Assembly: GCF_024129865.1 (NCBI RefSeq) | Contig: NZ_JAMYFE010000008.1 | Span: forward strand, 49,988 to 113,987 | Direction of reading: 5' to 3' | Origin: Stieleria tagensis | Lineage (GTDB): Bacteria; Planctomycetota; Planctomycetia; Pirellulales; Pirellulaceae | Length of the DNA stretch: 64,000 bases | Shown: positions 8,516 through 16,854 of the stretch, one piece after another | Position numbering within the stretch: the stretch's first letter is position 1 | Layout: each line of letters begins with the position of its first letter | Translations under genes and position numbers: made by a program | The notes under the pieces: model-generated | Told to the model about the DNA's origin: nothing | Databases searched by the model: none | Seen by the model: the letters and a program-made list of their open reading frames with translations, nothing else

Positions 8516-9164
8516 CGCTGTCGTCTCCGTAAGTACCTTGGTTAATCCAAACCTGAATACCGATGTGCCCCTGTGGCGTCATCGCTTCAGTCGTTCCGTA
8601 ATCAATCTTCGCCTGCAATGTGCTCAATGGAATTGAGCCCATGCTTTGTTTTTCGCGGCGTGCCATTTCGGCTCCGCCCAATCGACCGGCCAACTGGATC
8701 TTGATCCCTTTGGCTCCTGCGTCCATCGTTTGCTCCAGCGATCGTTTCATCGTGCGACGAAAACTCGATCGTTTTTGCAACTGTTGTGCAATGTCTTCGG
8801 CAACCAACTGAGCCATCAGCTCAGGGCGACCGACCTCTTCCACTTTCAAGTTGATCCGACGGCCGATCAGGTTCTGCAACTCTGCCTGCAGAATCTCAAT
8901 CTCTTGGCCTTTCTTGCCGATGATCAAACCCGGCCGAGCGACGAACATCATGACCCGCACTTCATCACGGGTGCGTTCGATCTCGATGCGGTCGATGCCG
9001 GCGTTCTTGTATTGTGTTTTCTTGGGGTGGTTGGTGATGAACTTCCGCAATTTGCGGTCTTCCAACAACAAGTCTGCGAAATCTTGCTTCGATGCGTACC
9101 AACGGCTTGCCCAGCCGCGGGTGACTCCGGTACGAAACGCGATCGGGTTGACTTTTTGTCCCAT
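8454..9164 (-). CDS. rpsC: 30S ribosomal protein S3
   Basis: S3 lines the mRNA entry channel of the 30S subunit. The 236-residue product begins MGQKVNPIAFRTGVTRGWAS, has the KH-domain segment GLIIGKKGQEIEILQAEL near residues 80-95 and the C-terminal domain with GAKGIKIQLAGRLGGAEMAR. A short basic tail (ASKKPKRAHKR) ends inside rplP, overlapping its 5' end by about 60 bp in another frame. Confidence 0.97.
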   Translation of the reverse strand: MGQKVNPIAFRTGVTRGWASRWYASKQDFADLLLEDRKLRKFITNHPKKTQYKNAGIDRIEIERTRDEVRVMMFVARPGLIIGKKGQEIEILQAELQNLIGRRINLKVEEVGRPELMAQLVAEDIAQQLQKRSSFRRTMKRSLEQTMDAGAKGIKIQLAGRLGGAEMARREKQSMGSIPLSTLQAKIDYGTTEAMTPQGHIGIQVWINQGTYGDDSDGVDAQTGQASKKPKRAHKR

Positions 9165-9200
9165 CGTTACGACTCTTTCTGTGTGGTTTCCGAGGGGGCC

Positions 9201-9563
9201 TTAGATTTCGTCGATCGGCGTCACTTTGACGCTGATGTGACTGCTTCGTTTTTTGATAATGTGAGCACTTCCACGGGCACGCGGACGCATCCGTCGGAAC
9301 ATCGAACCGCCGTCGACACGCACGTCGGTCAACACGAGCTCCTCGATCCGGTGCGGATGACCGCTGGTCTGATCTGGGTCCAGTGCGTTGGCGACGGCAC
9401 TGCGAATCACTTTCTCAAGCATTCGGGCACCACGCTGCGGCTGGAACTTCAACGTATCCAAAGCTTCGTCGGCATATTGACCACGCACCAAATCGGCCAC
9501 CAGACGCACCTTTTGGGCACTGATGCGAGCGTTGCGATGGCTTGCTGTAAATGTTGACATCAT
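9201..9563 (-). CDS. rplV: 50S ribosomal protein L22
   Basis: L22 lines the peptide exit tunnel. The 120-residue product has SHRNARISAQKVRLVADLVRG (first half), the motif LEKVIRSAVANAL and the C-terminal hairpin RRMRPRARGSAHIIKKRSSH. Two ATG codons are adjacent (9561-9563 and 9558-9560); the second has better spacing (7 nt) to the AAGG Shine-Dalgarno. Confidence 0.97.
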   Translation of the reverse strand: MMSTFTASHRNARISAQKVRLVADLVRGQYADEALDTLKFQPQRGARMLEKVIRSAVANALDPDQTSGHPHRIEELVLTDVRVDGGSMFRRMRPRARGSAHIIKKRSSHISVKVTPIDEI

Positions 9564-9569
9564 GTGACC

Positions 9570-9836
9570 TTATTTCTTCTTGCCGCCGTGACCTTTGAAA
9601 GTCCGAGTCGGTGCAAATTCGCCCAACTTGTGACCCACCATGTCTTCGCTCACTAGGACCGGGACATGCTTGCGGCCGTCATGGACCATAAACGTCAGAT
9701 TGATGAACTCAGGAACAATCGTGCATGCACGTGCCCAAGTCTTGATCGGCGTTTTCTTACCCTCTTCGGCCTGCTTCTGCACCTTGAAGTACAGCTTGGG
9801 GTCGACGAAGGGACCTTTTTTGCTACTGCGGCTCAT
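9570..9836 (-). CDS. rpsS: 30S ribosomal protein S19
   Basis: S19 is in the head of the 30S subunit and contacts S13. The 88-residue product begins [15 protein letters not shown] and contains the S19 signature [20 protein letters not shown] and the end [15 protein letters not shown]. It sits 51 bp downstream of rplB and 7-10 bp upstream of the possible rplV starts. Confidence 0.97.
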   Translation of the reverse strand: MSRSSKKGPFVDPKLYFKVQKQAEEGKKTPIKTWARACTIVPEFINLTFMVHDGRKHVPVLVSEDMVGHKLGEFAPTRTFKGHGGKKK

Positions 9837-9887
9837 CGTTCTTCAGCTACCTGCTTGGGTTGCTTCCTGGTGTCCGTTATCTGTCGC

Positions 9888-10748
9888 TTACTTATGCAGC
9901 TTCAATTGACCGTACCGCTTACTCTTGCGGCGACGAACGATCGAGCTGTTACTTGGTTTACGTTTCTGGCGAGTTGCACCACCCTTGGCACTCTTGCCCT
10001 GCGGGCTGACCGGGTGACGACCGCCCTTGGTCCGACCTTCACCACCACCGTGCGGGTGATCGACCGGGTTCATCGCGGTTCCACGCACGTGTGGTCGGCG
10101 GCCGAGCCAACGAGCTCGACCGGCTTTACCCAACACGACGTTCATGTGTTCGCTGTTTCCGACGCGACCGATCGTGGCCCGGCATCGACTAGGAATCCGT
10201 CGCACTTCGCCGCTAGGCAATTGCAACTGAGCCCAATCGGCTTCACGAGCCATCAACGTCGCCCCGGTTCCTGCCGATCGGCAAAGCACCGCACCGCCAC
10301 CGATTCGCATCTCCACACAGCACACCGTGGTGCCCAAGGGAATGTCTTTCAGTGGCAAACAGTTACCGAGCGTCGGAGGTGCCTCGGCACCATTCAAAAT
10401 CGTCGCGCCAGCCTTCAACCCGGACGGGGCGATGACATAACGTTTTTCGCCGTCGGCATACTTCAGCAATGCGATCCGAGCCGAACGGTTCGGGTCGTAT
10501 TGAACCGAGTCAACGGTCGCGGCAACACCGTCTTTCACCCGGCGAAAGTCGATCACGCGATACATCTGCTTGTGGCCACCGCCACGGTGACGCGCGGTGA
10601 TCTTGCCCTGGTTGTTCCGACCACCGGTCTTTCGTTTCGGTTTCAGCAGAGCCTTCTCGACCGAGTAGCCGGGCGTCAGTTCAGCAAAATCGCTGACCGA
10701 TGCGTTACGGCGACCAGGGCTGGTCGGCTTGTAGATGCGAATTCCCAT
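9888..10748 (-). CDS. rplB: 50S ribosomal protein L2
   Basis: L2 is needed for subunit joining and peptidyl transfer. The 286-residue product carries the L2 hallmarks [20 protein letters not shown] near residue 50, [20 protein letters not shown], and the highly conserved [15 protein letters not shown] with its invariant histidine near residue 235. Length is about ten residues above the usual 273-277. Confidence 0.97.
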   Translation of the reverse strand: MGIRIYKPTSPGRRNASVSDFAELTPGYSVEKALLKPKRKTGGRNNQGKITARHRGGGHKQMYRVIDFRRVKDGVAATVDSVQYDPNRSARIALLKYADGEKRYVIAPSGLKAGATILNGAEAPPTLGNCLPLKDIPLGTTVCCVEMRIGGGAVLCRSAGTGATLMAREADWAQLQLPSGEVRRIPSRCRATIGRVGNSEHMNVVLGKAGRARWLGRRPHVRGTAMNPVDHPHGGGEGRTKGGRHPVSPQGKSAKGGATRQKRKPSNSSIVRRRKSKRYGQLKLHK

Positions 10749-10841
10749 CGCTGCGTTCTATCTGGCTGGTAGGAAATAAAGGATTCTGTTTTACCGCCGT
10801 CTCGACGGATTCTTCTAGCAAGTCACTGCAATTGCAGCGGC

Positions 10842-11165
10842 CTAGAAGAAGTCAATTTTGTGATCGGGGTGCAAGTGCACGATGGCTCGACGCCAATCAG
10901 ACGTCCGCCCCAAACCGTTCTTGGTCCGCCGAGTCTTGCCTTTACGCGTTTGCGTGTTGACCTTGTCGACTTTGACTTCGAACAGCTTTTCAACGGCGGC
11001 CCTGATTTCAGGCTTTGTCGCTTGCTGATGAACCTCAAACGCATACTCGTTGTGTCGAGTCGCGCGGTGAACACCTTTTTCGGTTACGAGCGGTCGCAAC
11101 AGGATCTGGTGCGGCTCGAGTTTGATTTTCGTTTCCGGCTTGGCCGGCGGTTGAATTCTTGCCAT
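10842..11165 (-). CDS. rplW: 50S ribosomal protein L23
   Basis: L23 forms the exit-tunnel docking site for trigger factor and the signal recognition particle. The 107-residue product has the L23 core ILLRPLVTEKGVH, YAFEVHQQATKPEIRAAVEK and FEVKVDKVNTQTRKGKTRR. A short charged N-terminal extension (MARIQPPAKPETKIKLEPH) precedes the core. Order rplD-rplW-rplB is standard. Confidence 0.96.
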   Translation of the reverse strand: MARIQPPAKPETKIKLEPHQILLRPLVTEKGVHRATRHNEYAFEVHQQATKPEIRAAVEKLFEVKVDKVNTQTRKGKTRRTKNGLGRTSDWRRAIVHLHPDHKIDFF

Positions 11166-11241
11166 TGCTCAAATTCTTCTGTTTTGATGTGTAAAAGCGG
11201 TCGGGCTGCAGCGCCAGGCTGACGATCAGCACGGGCCGATA

Positions 11242-11886
11242 TTAGACAGCCTGCCCATCGGCAAACGAGCCATCTTTGATCTTGTCCAACGCCGCCTTAG
11301 TAACCAGCATTCGCTTCGGCTTGAGCACCGTCAGTGCATTCAACTGACGCACCGGCTGAATCACAACACCGGGAATGTTCCGCCCGCTCTTATAAACCGG
11401 CACATCCATCTCCGCGGTCGCAACCAACGTCGTCGTCGCCTCCAAGCCCAACGCCTTCAATACAGAAGCCATCCGACTTGTCTTGGGCGAATCAAACGCC
11501 AACTGATCGATCACCAGCAACTCGCCATCATCAATCTTGCTGCGAATCGCCATCCGAGTGGCTCGACGCAATGCCTTTTTGGGCAGACGATAGCTATAGT
11601 CACGCGGCTTAATCGTGCGAGCCACGCCACCACCACGACGAACATTGGTTCGCTTGCTACCGGCACGTGCGTGACCGGTACCTTTCTGGCGGTACATCTT
11701 CTTGTTCGTTCCGCTAACCTGACCACGCGTACGGGTGTTGTGCGAACCTTGGCGAGCATTCGCCTCGTACATCACCACCGCGTCGTGAAGCAGCTGCTTA
11801 CTAATCCGATCCGCGACAGCCTCGGAATCGATTTCGTATTTACCGACTTCTTCGCCGGACTCGTTATAGACAGAGAGCGTTGCCAT
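11242..11886 (-). CDS. rplD: 50S ribosomal protein L4
   Basis: L4 binds 23S rRNA with a long loop reaching the exit tunnel; in enterobacteria it also represses the S10 operon. The 214-residue product has the L4 loop region (NTRTRGQVSGTNKKMYRQKG, then RAGSKRTNVRRGGGVA) near residues 50-85 and the C-terminal domain with ALGLEATTTLVATAEMD. It starts 5 bp after the rplC stop. Confidence 0.97.
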   Translation of the reverse strand: MATLSVYNESGEEVGKYEIDSEAVADRISKQLLHDAVVMYEANARQGSHNTRTRGQVSGTNKKMYRQKGTGHARAGSKRTNVRRGGGVARTIKPRDYSYRLPKKALRRATRMAIRSKIDDGELLVIDQLAFDSPKTSRMASVLKALGLEATTTLVATAEMDVPVYKSGRNIPGVVIQPVRQLNALTVLKPKRMLVTKAALDKIKDGSFADGQAV

Positions 11887-11891
11887 CTGGA

Positions 11892-12578
11892 CTAACCCAC
11901 CTTGTTCGTTTTGCGGATCACAACCAGGCCACCATTGGGCCCAGGAACTGCACCGCGAATCAGCATCAAATTGTCTTCGGGAACCACACGAACCAAAGCC
12001 AGGTTCCGGGTCGTCACCTTAACATTGCCGTATTGGCCCGCCATGCGAATCCCCTTGAACAGGCGACTCGGCGAAGCACTGCAACCAGTACCCCCGGCGT
12101 GACGGTGAACTTTCTTGACACCGTGAGATGCACGCTGCCCAGAGAAGTTATGCCGCTTCATTACACCGGAGAAACCACGACCTTTGCTCGTGCCGGTCAC
12201 ATCGACACTGCCAACACCTTCAAAGGCGTCCACGGTCACAGTTGCACCGACAGAAAGATCGCTTTCGCCACGAAATTCGCGAATAAAACGCTGCGGCTCG
12301 CAACCGGCCTTCTCAACCAGCTCAACGCCGGCTTCGGCACGCTTCTTACTTCGCTTACTCTCGAGCTTGGCAACATGACCACGCTCGGCGCGACTCGCAA
12401 GCCGACGCGGCTTGTCTTCAAAACCCAACTGGACAGCCGAATAGCCGTCACGATCGACCGAACGAATCTGGAGCACATTACAGGGACCAGCCTGAATCAC
12501 GGTCACGGGAACGACAGTGCCGTCCTCTTCGTAGACCTGAGTCATGCCGATTTTTCGACCAAGTATTGATGGTGACAT
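11892..12578 (-). CDS. rplC: 50S ribosomal protein L3
   Basis: L3 is an early 23S rRNA-binding protein near the peptidyl transferase centre. I start at the ATG at 12576-12578 (MSPSILGRKIGMTQVYEEDG), giving 228 residues, because L3 proteins begin just before the GRKIGMTQ motif. The open frame to 12614 adds 12 unrelated residues. The conserved FSGVMKRHNFSGQRASHG loop, which carries the site methylated in some bacteria, is present. Confidence 0.96.
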   Translation of the reverse strand: MSPSILGRKIGMTQVYEEDGTVVPVTVIQAGPCNVLQIRSVDRDGYSAVQLGFEDKPRRLASRAERGHVAKLESKRSKKRAEAGVELVEKAGCEPQRFIREFRGESDLSVGATVTVDAFEGVGSVDVTGTSKGRGFSGVMKRHNFSGQRASHGVKKVHRHAGGTGCSASPSRLFKGIRMAGQYGNVKVTTRNLALVRVVPEDNLMLIRGAVPGPNGGLVVIRKTNKVG

Positions 12579-12794
12579 AGCTCTAGCATCACGACTCTCG
12601 CCGCAACGTCTCATCGCTCGTATCTGGGTTTTGAACTTAACGCCCCGAACCGCAAACCAGGCACACCGGCTTGGGTTATCGGAAGCGATATCCGTTCATA
12701 CGGAATACCGAACCTAAAAACTTTGAAACTTCAGCTGGCACCGACAAAACCGGGCCAACATAGACGGACCGTCGCAAACGACGACAATCCGCAC

Positions 12795-13121
12795 CTATCG
12801 AGCCGAAGCCTTGATTTTGATATCAACCCCGGCGGGCAGACTCAGCTTGTTCAATGCCTCGATCGTCTTGGCAGTCGCTTGAACGATATCGATCAACCGC
12901 TTGTGAGTGCGAATCTCGTACTGCTGACGAGCCTTCTTGTTCACAAAAGGACTGGACAATACAGTGTAACGCTCAACGCGAGTCGGCAACGGGATCGGCC
13001 CGTGCACTTCGCTGTGCGTACGCTTGACGGTATCCACAATCTCCTGGGCGCTCTGATCAAGCACGGAGTGATCGTATGCTTCCATACGAATCCGAATAAC
13101 TTCGTTGGCTCCGGCTGACAC
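12795..13121 (-). CDS. rpsJ: 30S ribosomal protein S10
   Basis: S10 is a 30S head protein and, with NusB, part of antitermination complexes. The core is unmistakable: [40 protein letters not shown] and the end [10 protein letters not shown]. The GTG at 13119-13121 ([17 protein letters not shown]) gives 108 residues, close to the usual 102-105. The open frame to 13397 adds about 90 implausible residues. It is the first gene of the cluster; a 216 bp gap without a gene separates it from rplC. Confidence 0.95.
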   Translation of the reverse strand: MSAGANEVIRIRMEAYDHSVLDQSAQEIVDTVKRTHSEVHGPIPLPTRVERYTVLSSPFVNKKARQQYEIRTHKRLIDIVQATAKTIEALNKLSLPAGVDIKIKASAR

Positions 13122-13522
13122 AGTATCTATCCAAGCAAAGAGAGGGATGGCGGCAAAGAACACAATTGCCACGCGGCCAACTGCCGCAAGACAACTTCCC
13201 GAGTGACGCTTGCCACGTGGGAGGGCGAGAATGTAGGGTTGCTCCCGTCGAGCGTCAACGGCTCTTCGCAAAAACGTCAGAAAAGATTCTCGAAAATCCC
13301 GAACCCTACGACCGCGAACTCGCCGAACGGGCTTCGCACCGCAAAAAAGCCGTAAAACGACGTGGTTGCACGATCGCCAGCAAAGGCAGACGATCACAGC
13401 AGATCAAAGAAAAGCCACTCACACCCAAGCGACGTGGGCGCAGAACTTGCTGTCAAGCGACCACAAAGCCACCTCCCCTCAAGACCCAACAGCCTGAATT
13501 CCCAGGCGGAGCAACCAAACTC
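13122..13522. promoter_or_regulatory. Divergent upstream region of the ribosomal operon
   Basis: This 401 bp region separates rpsJ (minus strand) from a small membrane protein gene (plus strand). It must hold the main promoter and leader of the ribosomal operon. I see no clear hexamer pair, no tuf or fus gene, and no obvious repeat. An open plus-strand frame crosses it, but its predicted protein (Arg/Lys/Pro rich, no recognisable motif) looks non-coding. Confidence 0.4.
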
Positions 13523-13711
13523 GTGAACCAGCTCGGCGGACTCTGGCGTGACACTTGGTGGGTCTGGGCTATTTTCCTAGCACTGTCGCTCGCCCTCGGC
13601 ATCGTCATCGGCTGGTTTTTCTACCTGCTGATCCTGTGCCTGCCCGTACCGTTCGCCTATTTTGCCTTCAATCGCTACGACGCCCAAGGCAACGAAAAGG
13701 CAGACCTTTAG
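13523..13711 (+). CDS. Small membrane protein of unknown function
   Basis: I propose a start at the GTG at 13523-13525, with a GGAG at 13508-13511, giving 62 residues. The protein begins VNQLGGLWRDTWWVWAIFLA and is almost entirely hydrophobic up to residue 50, with one long or two closely spaced membrane segments (LSLALGIVIGWFFYLLILCL). It ends in a charged cytoplasmic tail (FNRYDAQGNEKADL). The open frame extends upstream to 13166, but that part is Arg/Lys rich and unlikely to be coding. No function can be assigned. The tandem repeat array begins 5 bp after its stop codon. Confidence 0.55.
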   Translation: MNQLGGLWRDTWWVWAIFLALSLALGIVIGWFFYLLILCLPVPFAYFAFNRYDAQGNEKADL

Positions 13712-13715
13712 GATT

Positions 13716-14757
13716 GCCGTAGCTGGACCGGCCACGGTTCAGATGTCCCCCGCAGCCCTGACCCGCCTGAACCCTGGCGGGATCAGCTACGAAGAGCACC
13801 AGGCCGTAGCTGGACCGGCCACGGTTCAGACTTCTCCCCGGGGCCCAAACCCGCCTGAACCCTGGCGGGATCAGCTACGAAGAGCACCAAGCCGTAGCTG
13901 GACCGGCCACGGTTCAGATGCCCCCCGGAGCCCAGACCCGACTGAACCCTGGCGGGATCAGCTACGAAGAGCACCAAGCCGTAGCTGGACCGGCCACGGT
14001 TCAGACTCCTCCCCGGGGCCCTGACCCGACTAAACCCTGGCGAGATCAGCTACGAAGAGCACCAGGCCGTAGCTGGACCGGCCACGGTTCAGATGCCCCC
14101 GGGCCCAAACCCGTCTGACCCCTGGCGGGATCAGCTACGAAGAGCACCAAGCCGTAGCTGGACCGGCCACGGTTCAGATTCCTCCCCCGGGCCCCTGACC
14201 CGACTGAACCCTGGCGGGATCAGCTACGAAGAGCACCAAGCCGTAGCTGGACCGGCCACGGTTCAGATTTCTCCCCCGAGCCCTAGACCCGACTGAACCC
14301 TGGCGGGATCAGCTACGAAGAGCACCAAGCCGTAGCCGGACCGGCCACGGTTCAGATGTCCCCCGGAACCCTGACCCGTCTGAACCCTGGCGGGATCAGC
14401 TACGAAGAGCACCAGGCCGTAGCTGGACCGGCCACGGTTCAGACTTCTCCCGGGGCCCAGACCCGACTGAACCCTGGCGGGATCAGCTACGAAGAGCACC
14501 AAGCCGTAGCTGGACCGGCCACGGTTCAGATGTCTCCCGGGGCCCAAACCCGTCTGAACCCTGGCGGGATCAGCTACGAAGAGCACCAGGCCGTAGCTGG
14601 ACCGGCCACGGTTCAGATGCCCCCGGGCCCAAACCCGTCTGACCCCTGGCGGGATCAGCTACGAAGAGCACCAAGCCGTAGCTGGACCGGCCACGGTTCA
14701 GATTCCTCCCCCGGAGCCCTGACCCGACTGAACCCTGGCGGGATCAGCTACGAAGAG
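13716..14757. repeat. Tandem array of 12 units of an about 87 bp palindromic repeat
   Basis: Twelve head-to-tail units begin with GCCGTAGCTGGACCGGCC at 13716, 13803, 13891, 13978, 14066, 14151, 14240, 14329, 14416, 14503, 14590 and 14675. Spacings are 85-89 bp. Each unit has a left arm starting GTAGCTGGACCGGCC and a right arm ending GGCGGGATCAGCTAC; 20 of 24 positions pair, so each unit can fold as a hairpin. The C/G-rich middle (CCCCCGG, then CCCGACTGAA) varies in length and sequence, and the joint between units is GAAGAGCACCAA or GAAGAGCACCAG. The period is not a constant multiple of three, so the array is not a protein repeat. There are no unique spacers, so it is not CRISPR. A related isolated palindrome lies at 52616-52684. 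Confidence 0.95.
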
Positions 14758-14783
14758 AGAGAGAGCCGCTACGACCGCAGGCC

Positions 14784-14823
14784 AACAAAAAAGCCCGCCT
14801 GGCGGTCTGCCAAGTGGGCTTTT
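14784..14823 (-). terminator. Rho-independent terminator downstream of tRNA-Gly
   Basis: Read on the minus strand, AAAAGCCCACTTGGC pairs imperfectly with GCCAGGCGGGCTTTTTT, giving a GC-rich stem closed by a T run. It begins 9 bp past the 3' end of the tRNA gene and also separates the tRNA transcript from the repeat array. Confidence 0.75.
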
Positions 14824-14831
14824 AAAGAAAG

Positions 14832-14904
14832 AGCGGCTGATGGGATTCGAACCCACGACAATCACGTTGGCAACGTGATGCTCTGCCAACTGAGCTACAG
14901 CCGC
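14832..14904 (-). tRNA. tRNA-Gly (anticodon GCC)
   Basis: The minus strand folds as a 73 nt cloverleaf. The acceptor stem is GCGGCTG/CAGCCGC, the D arm contains GCTCAGTTGGCAGAGC, the anticodon stem is TCACG/CGTGA with loop TTGCCAA (anticodon GCC), and the T arm has GTGGG-TTCGAAT-CCCAT. The discriminator base is T (U), as usual for glycine tRNAs. The 3' CCA is not encoded. It lies between the repeat array and the trigger factor gene and is followed by a terminator. Confidence 0.95.
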
Positions 14905-15183
14905 GTTGCACTTTCGAGATGGGGATTATGCGTAGAAGTCTGGAATCGGCAAGCCCTGAGCCAAACTTGAGGCCGATTGTTTTCCAAAATTGCCGAATTT
15001 CCGCAGCGAAAAAAATCTTGCCGCGCAAAATCTCCGCCCAGACTTGCCGATTTTCCCTCGTCGGCGATAGATTACGGGCTTCGCAATTGTGAAGCATGAT
15101 CCTGCAAACGAAAATTTCTCGCTGCAGGCAAGCCAATATTTGTATGTCAGTCCACTCCGTCCCCGTGCAAGGTGCGTCACAGG

Positions 15184-16671
15184 ATGTCCACGTCCATCGA
15201 TTCCCCAGAAACCGCAGAAGAAACAACGCCGCTCCAATTGGACGTCCAGGTCAGCTCACCCCAGGCCTGTGTCCGTGACGTCGTTGTTACCGTCCCCGAA
15301 TCCGAAGTCCAACGCTATCTAAAAGATGCTTATGACGAACTGGTACCCGAGGCCCAAGTCCCGGGTTTCCGCAGTGGTCGTGCCCCGCGCCGACTGGTGG
15401 AAAAGCAGTTCAAAGATCGCGTTGTCGAACAGGTCAAAGGCAAGCTGTTAATGGACAGCCTGGCTCAAGTCACCGACAACCAAGAGTTCTCGGCGATCAG
15501 CGAACCGGACTTCGATTACAACTCGATCCCTGAACCCGGTGACGGTCCGTTTTCGTTCCAATTTTCGATCGAAGTTCGCCCCGAATTCGAAACACCGCAG
15601 TGGAAAGGCCTGGCATTGACCAAGCCGGTCGAAAAGGTTGATGACGAAGCGGTCACCCAGGCGCTTGATCGCGTTTTGAAAGACCGCGCAACATTCGAAG
15701 CCACCGACGAACCGTCTGAGATCGGCGACCGTTTGTTGGTCACGATCACTTTCAAAGAAGGCGACGCAGTGCTGTCGACCTTGGAAGAAGAGAGCATCAC
15801 GTTGGCAGACGCCCTGTCGCTGGCCGACGGTGTTTGCGAACAGTTCGGCAAAGACGTTGCCGGCAAAAAGGAAGGCGACACGGTCAGCACGCCTGTCAAA
15901 TTGGGCCAAACCGACGACGAGTCCGATGCCGATCGCAAGATCGTTGCCGAAGTCAAAATCGAAGAGGTGCAGAAGCTCGAAAGCATCGAAATCGACAGCG
16001 AACTGCTGGAAGAACTCGGTGACTTTGAATCGGAAACGGAACTCCGCGAATTCATCAAAGAATCGCTGACGCGCCAAGCCGAATACCGCACTCAACAAGC
16101 GGTCCGCAAAACCGTCACCGACCTATTGGCCGAGTCGGTCAATTTCGAATTGCCGGCCGACCTGGTTCGTCGCCAAACCAATCGCGAACTGCAACGTCGC
16201 GTGTTGGAAATGCGCCGCAACGGATTCGATGAAACCACGATCCGTGGAATCGTCAACGCCTTGCAACAAAACGCCAAAGCCTCGACCGAATCCGCGCTGC
16301 GAGAGCACTTTGTGCTGGAGCAAATCGCCGAAGAAGAATCGCTTGATGCCGAACCACAAGAGTTCGAACAGGAGGTCATGCTGATCGCCCAACAGTCCGG
16401 CGAAAGCGAGCGAAAGGTGCGTGCCCGATTGGAAAAAACCGGGCAAATGGATGCCCTGCGAAACCAAATCGTCGAGCGGAAAGTCGTTGAACTGGTTGTC
16501 GAAAACGCCAAGGTGACCGAGGAAGAAGTTGCTTCCGATGCCCAGGACGAAGCAAACAAATCGTTCCCGGTTTCTCACAGCGTGTTGGCCAAGAAAGACC
16601 ATTCGGCGATTCCGGAAGCCAAGTACGAAGACAACTCGGTGACTGAAAAGACCGAGCAGGCCAAAGACTAG
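15184..16671 (+). CDS. tig: Trigger factor (ribosome-associated chaperone)
   Basis: Trigger factor binds L23 at the tunnel exit and holds nascent chains; many also have peptidyl-prolyl isomerase activity. I chose the ATG at 15184 (MSTSIDSPETAEE), giving 495 residues; a GTG four codons upstream is also in frame. The N-terminal domain carries the ribosome-docking signature as PGFRSGRAPRRLVEKQF near residues 60-75. The PPIase-like region follows at about 150-245, then the long helical C-terminal domain. The last 60 residues form a charged tail that looks disordered, making the protein longer than the common 430-450. No clpP or clpX follows. Confidence 0.93.
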   Translation: MSTSIDSPETAEETTPLQLDVQVSSPQACVRDVVVTVPESEVQRYLKDAYDELVPEAQVPGFRSGRAPRRLVEKQFKDRVVEQVKGKLLMDSLAQVTDNQEFSAISEPDFDYNSIPEPGDGPFSFQFSIEVRPEFETPQWKGLALTKPVEKVDDEAVTQALDRVLKDRATFEATDEPSEIGDRLLVTITFKEGDAVLSTLEEESITLADALSLADGVCEQFGKDVAGKKEGDTVSTPVKLGQTDDESDADRKIVAEVKIEEVQKLESIEIDSELLEELGDFESETELREFIKESLTRQAEYRTQQAVRKTVTDLLAESVNFELPADLVRRQTNRELQRRVLEMRRNGFDETTIRGIVNALQQNAKASTESALREHFVLEQIAEEESLDAEPQEFEQEVMLIAQQSGESERKVRARLEKTGQMDALRNQIVERKVVELVVENAKVTEEEVASDAQDEANKSFPVSHSVLAKKDHSAIPEAKYEDNSVTEKTEQAKD

Positions 16672-16795
16672 TATTCCGACGCAGCTTGGTTTTCGGGTAG
16701 TGGACGAGGCGACGAGTCCCAATGAGTCTGTGGAAAGCACAGGACTCGTTGCCTCGTCCACTACGCCGAACCGAAAAAGAAGTCGAGACGGAATA
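16672..16795. repeat. 124 bp imperfect palindrome after tig
   Basis: The whole gap start is one nested palindrome. The outer ends are TATTCCG (16672-16678) and CGGAATA (16789-16795). The core stem of 23 bp with one mismatch runs 16697-16719 against 16742-16764 and contains TAGTGGACGAGGC. The loop is 22 nt. It may serve as the tig terminator or processing site, or be a mobile palindromic repeat. It is unrelated in sequence to the other two families in the window. Confidence 0.85.
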
Positions 16796-16854
16796 TGACG
16801 CTGTAGTAAACTCAAGCGATTGACTGGAACTACCGATGGGAGCCGAATGATTCG

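Noticed and set aside
4558..12614. Long plus-strand frames opposite the ribosomal genes
   Set aside because: They mirror the codon structure of the conserved minus-strand genes and have no similarity to known proteins.
13166..13522. N-terminal extension of the small membrane protein
   Set aside because: The added 119 residues are Arg/Lys/Pro rich with no motif and would place a long basic region before a hydrophobic protein; a GTG with Shine-Dalgarno fits better.
13716..14757. CRISPR array
   Set aside because: The whole 87 bp unit is repeated; there are no unique spacers of constant length and no cas genes in the window.
13716..14970. Open frames through the repeat array encoding peptides such as LNPGGISYEEHQAVAGPATV
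   Set aside because: Unit length varies between 85 and 89 bp, so the frame is broken again and again; similar peptides appear in several frames and on both strands, as expected from repeats rather than genes.
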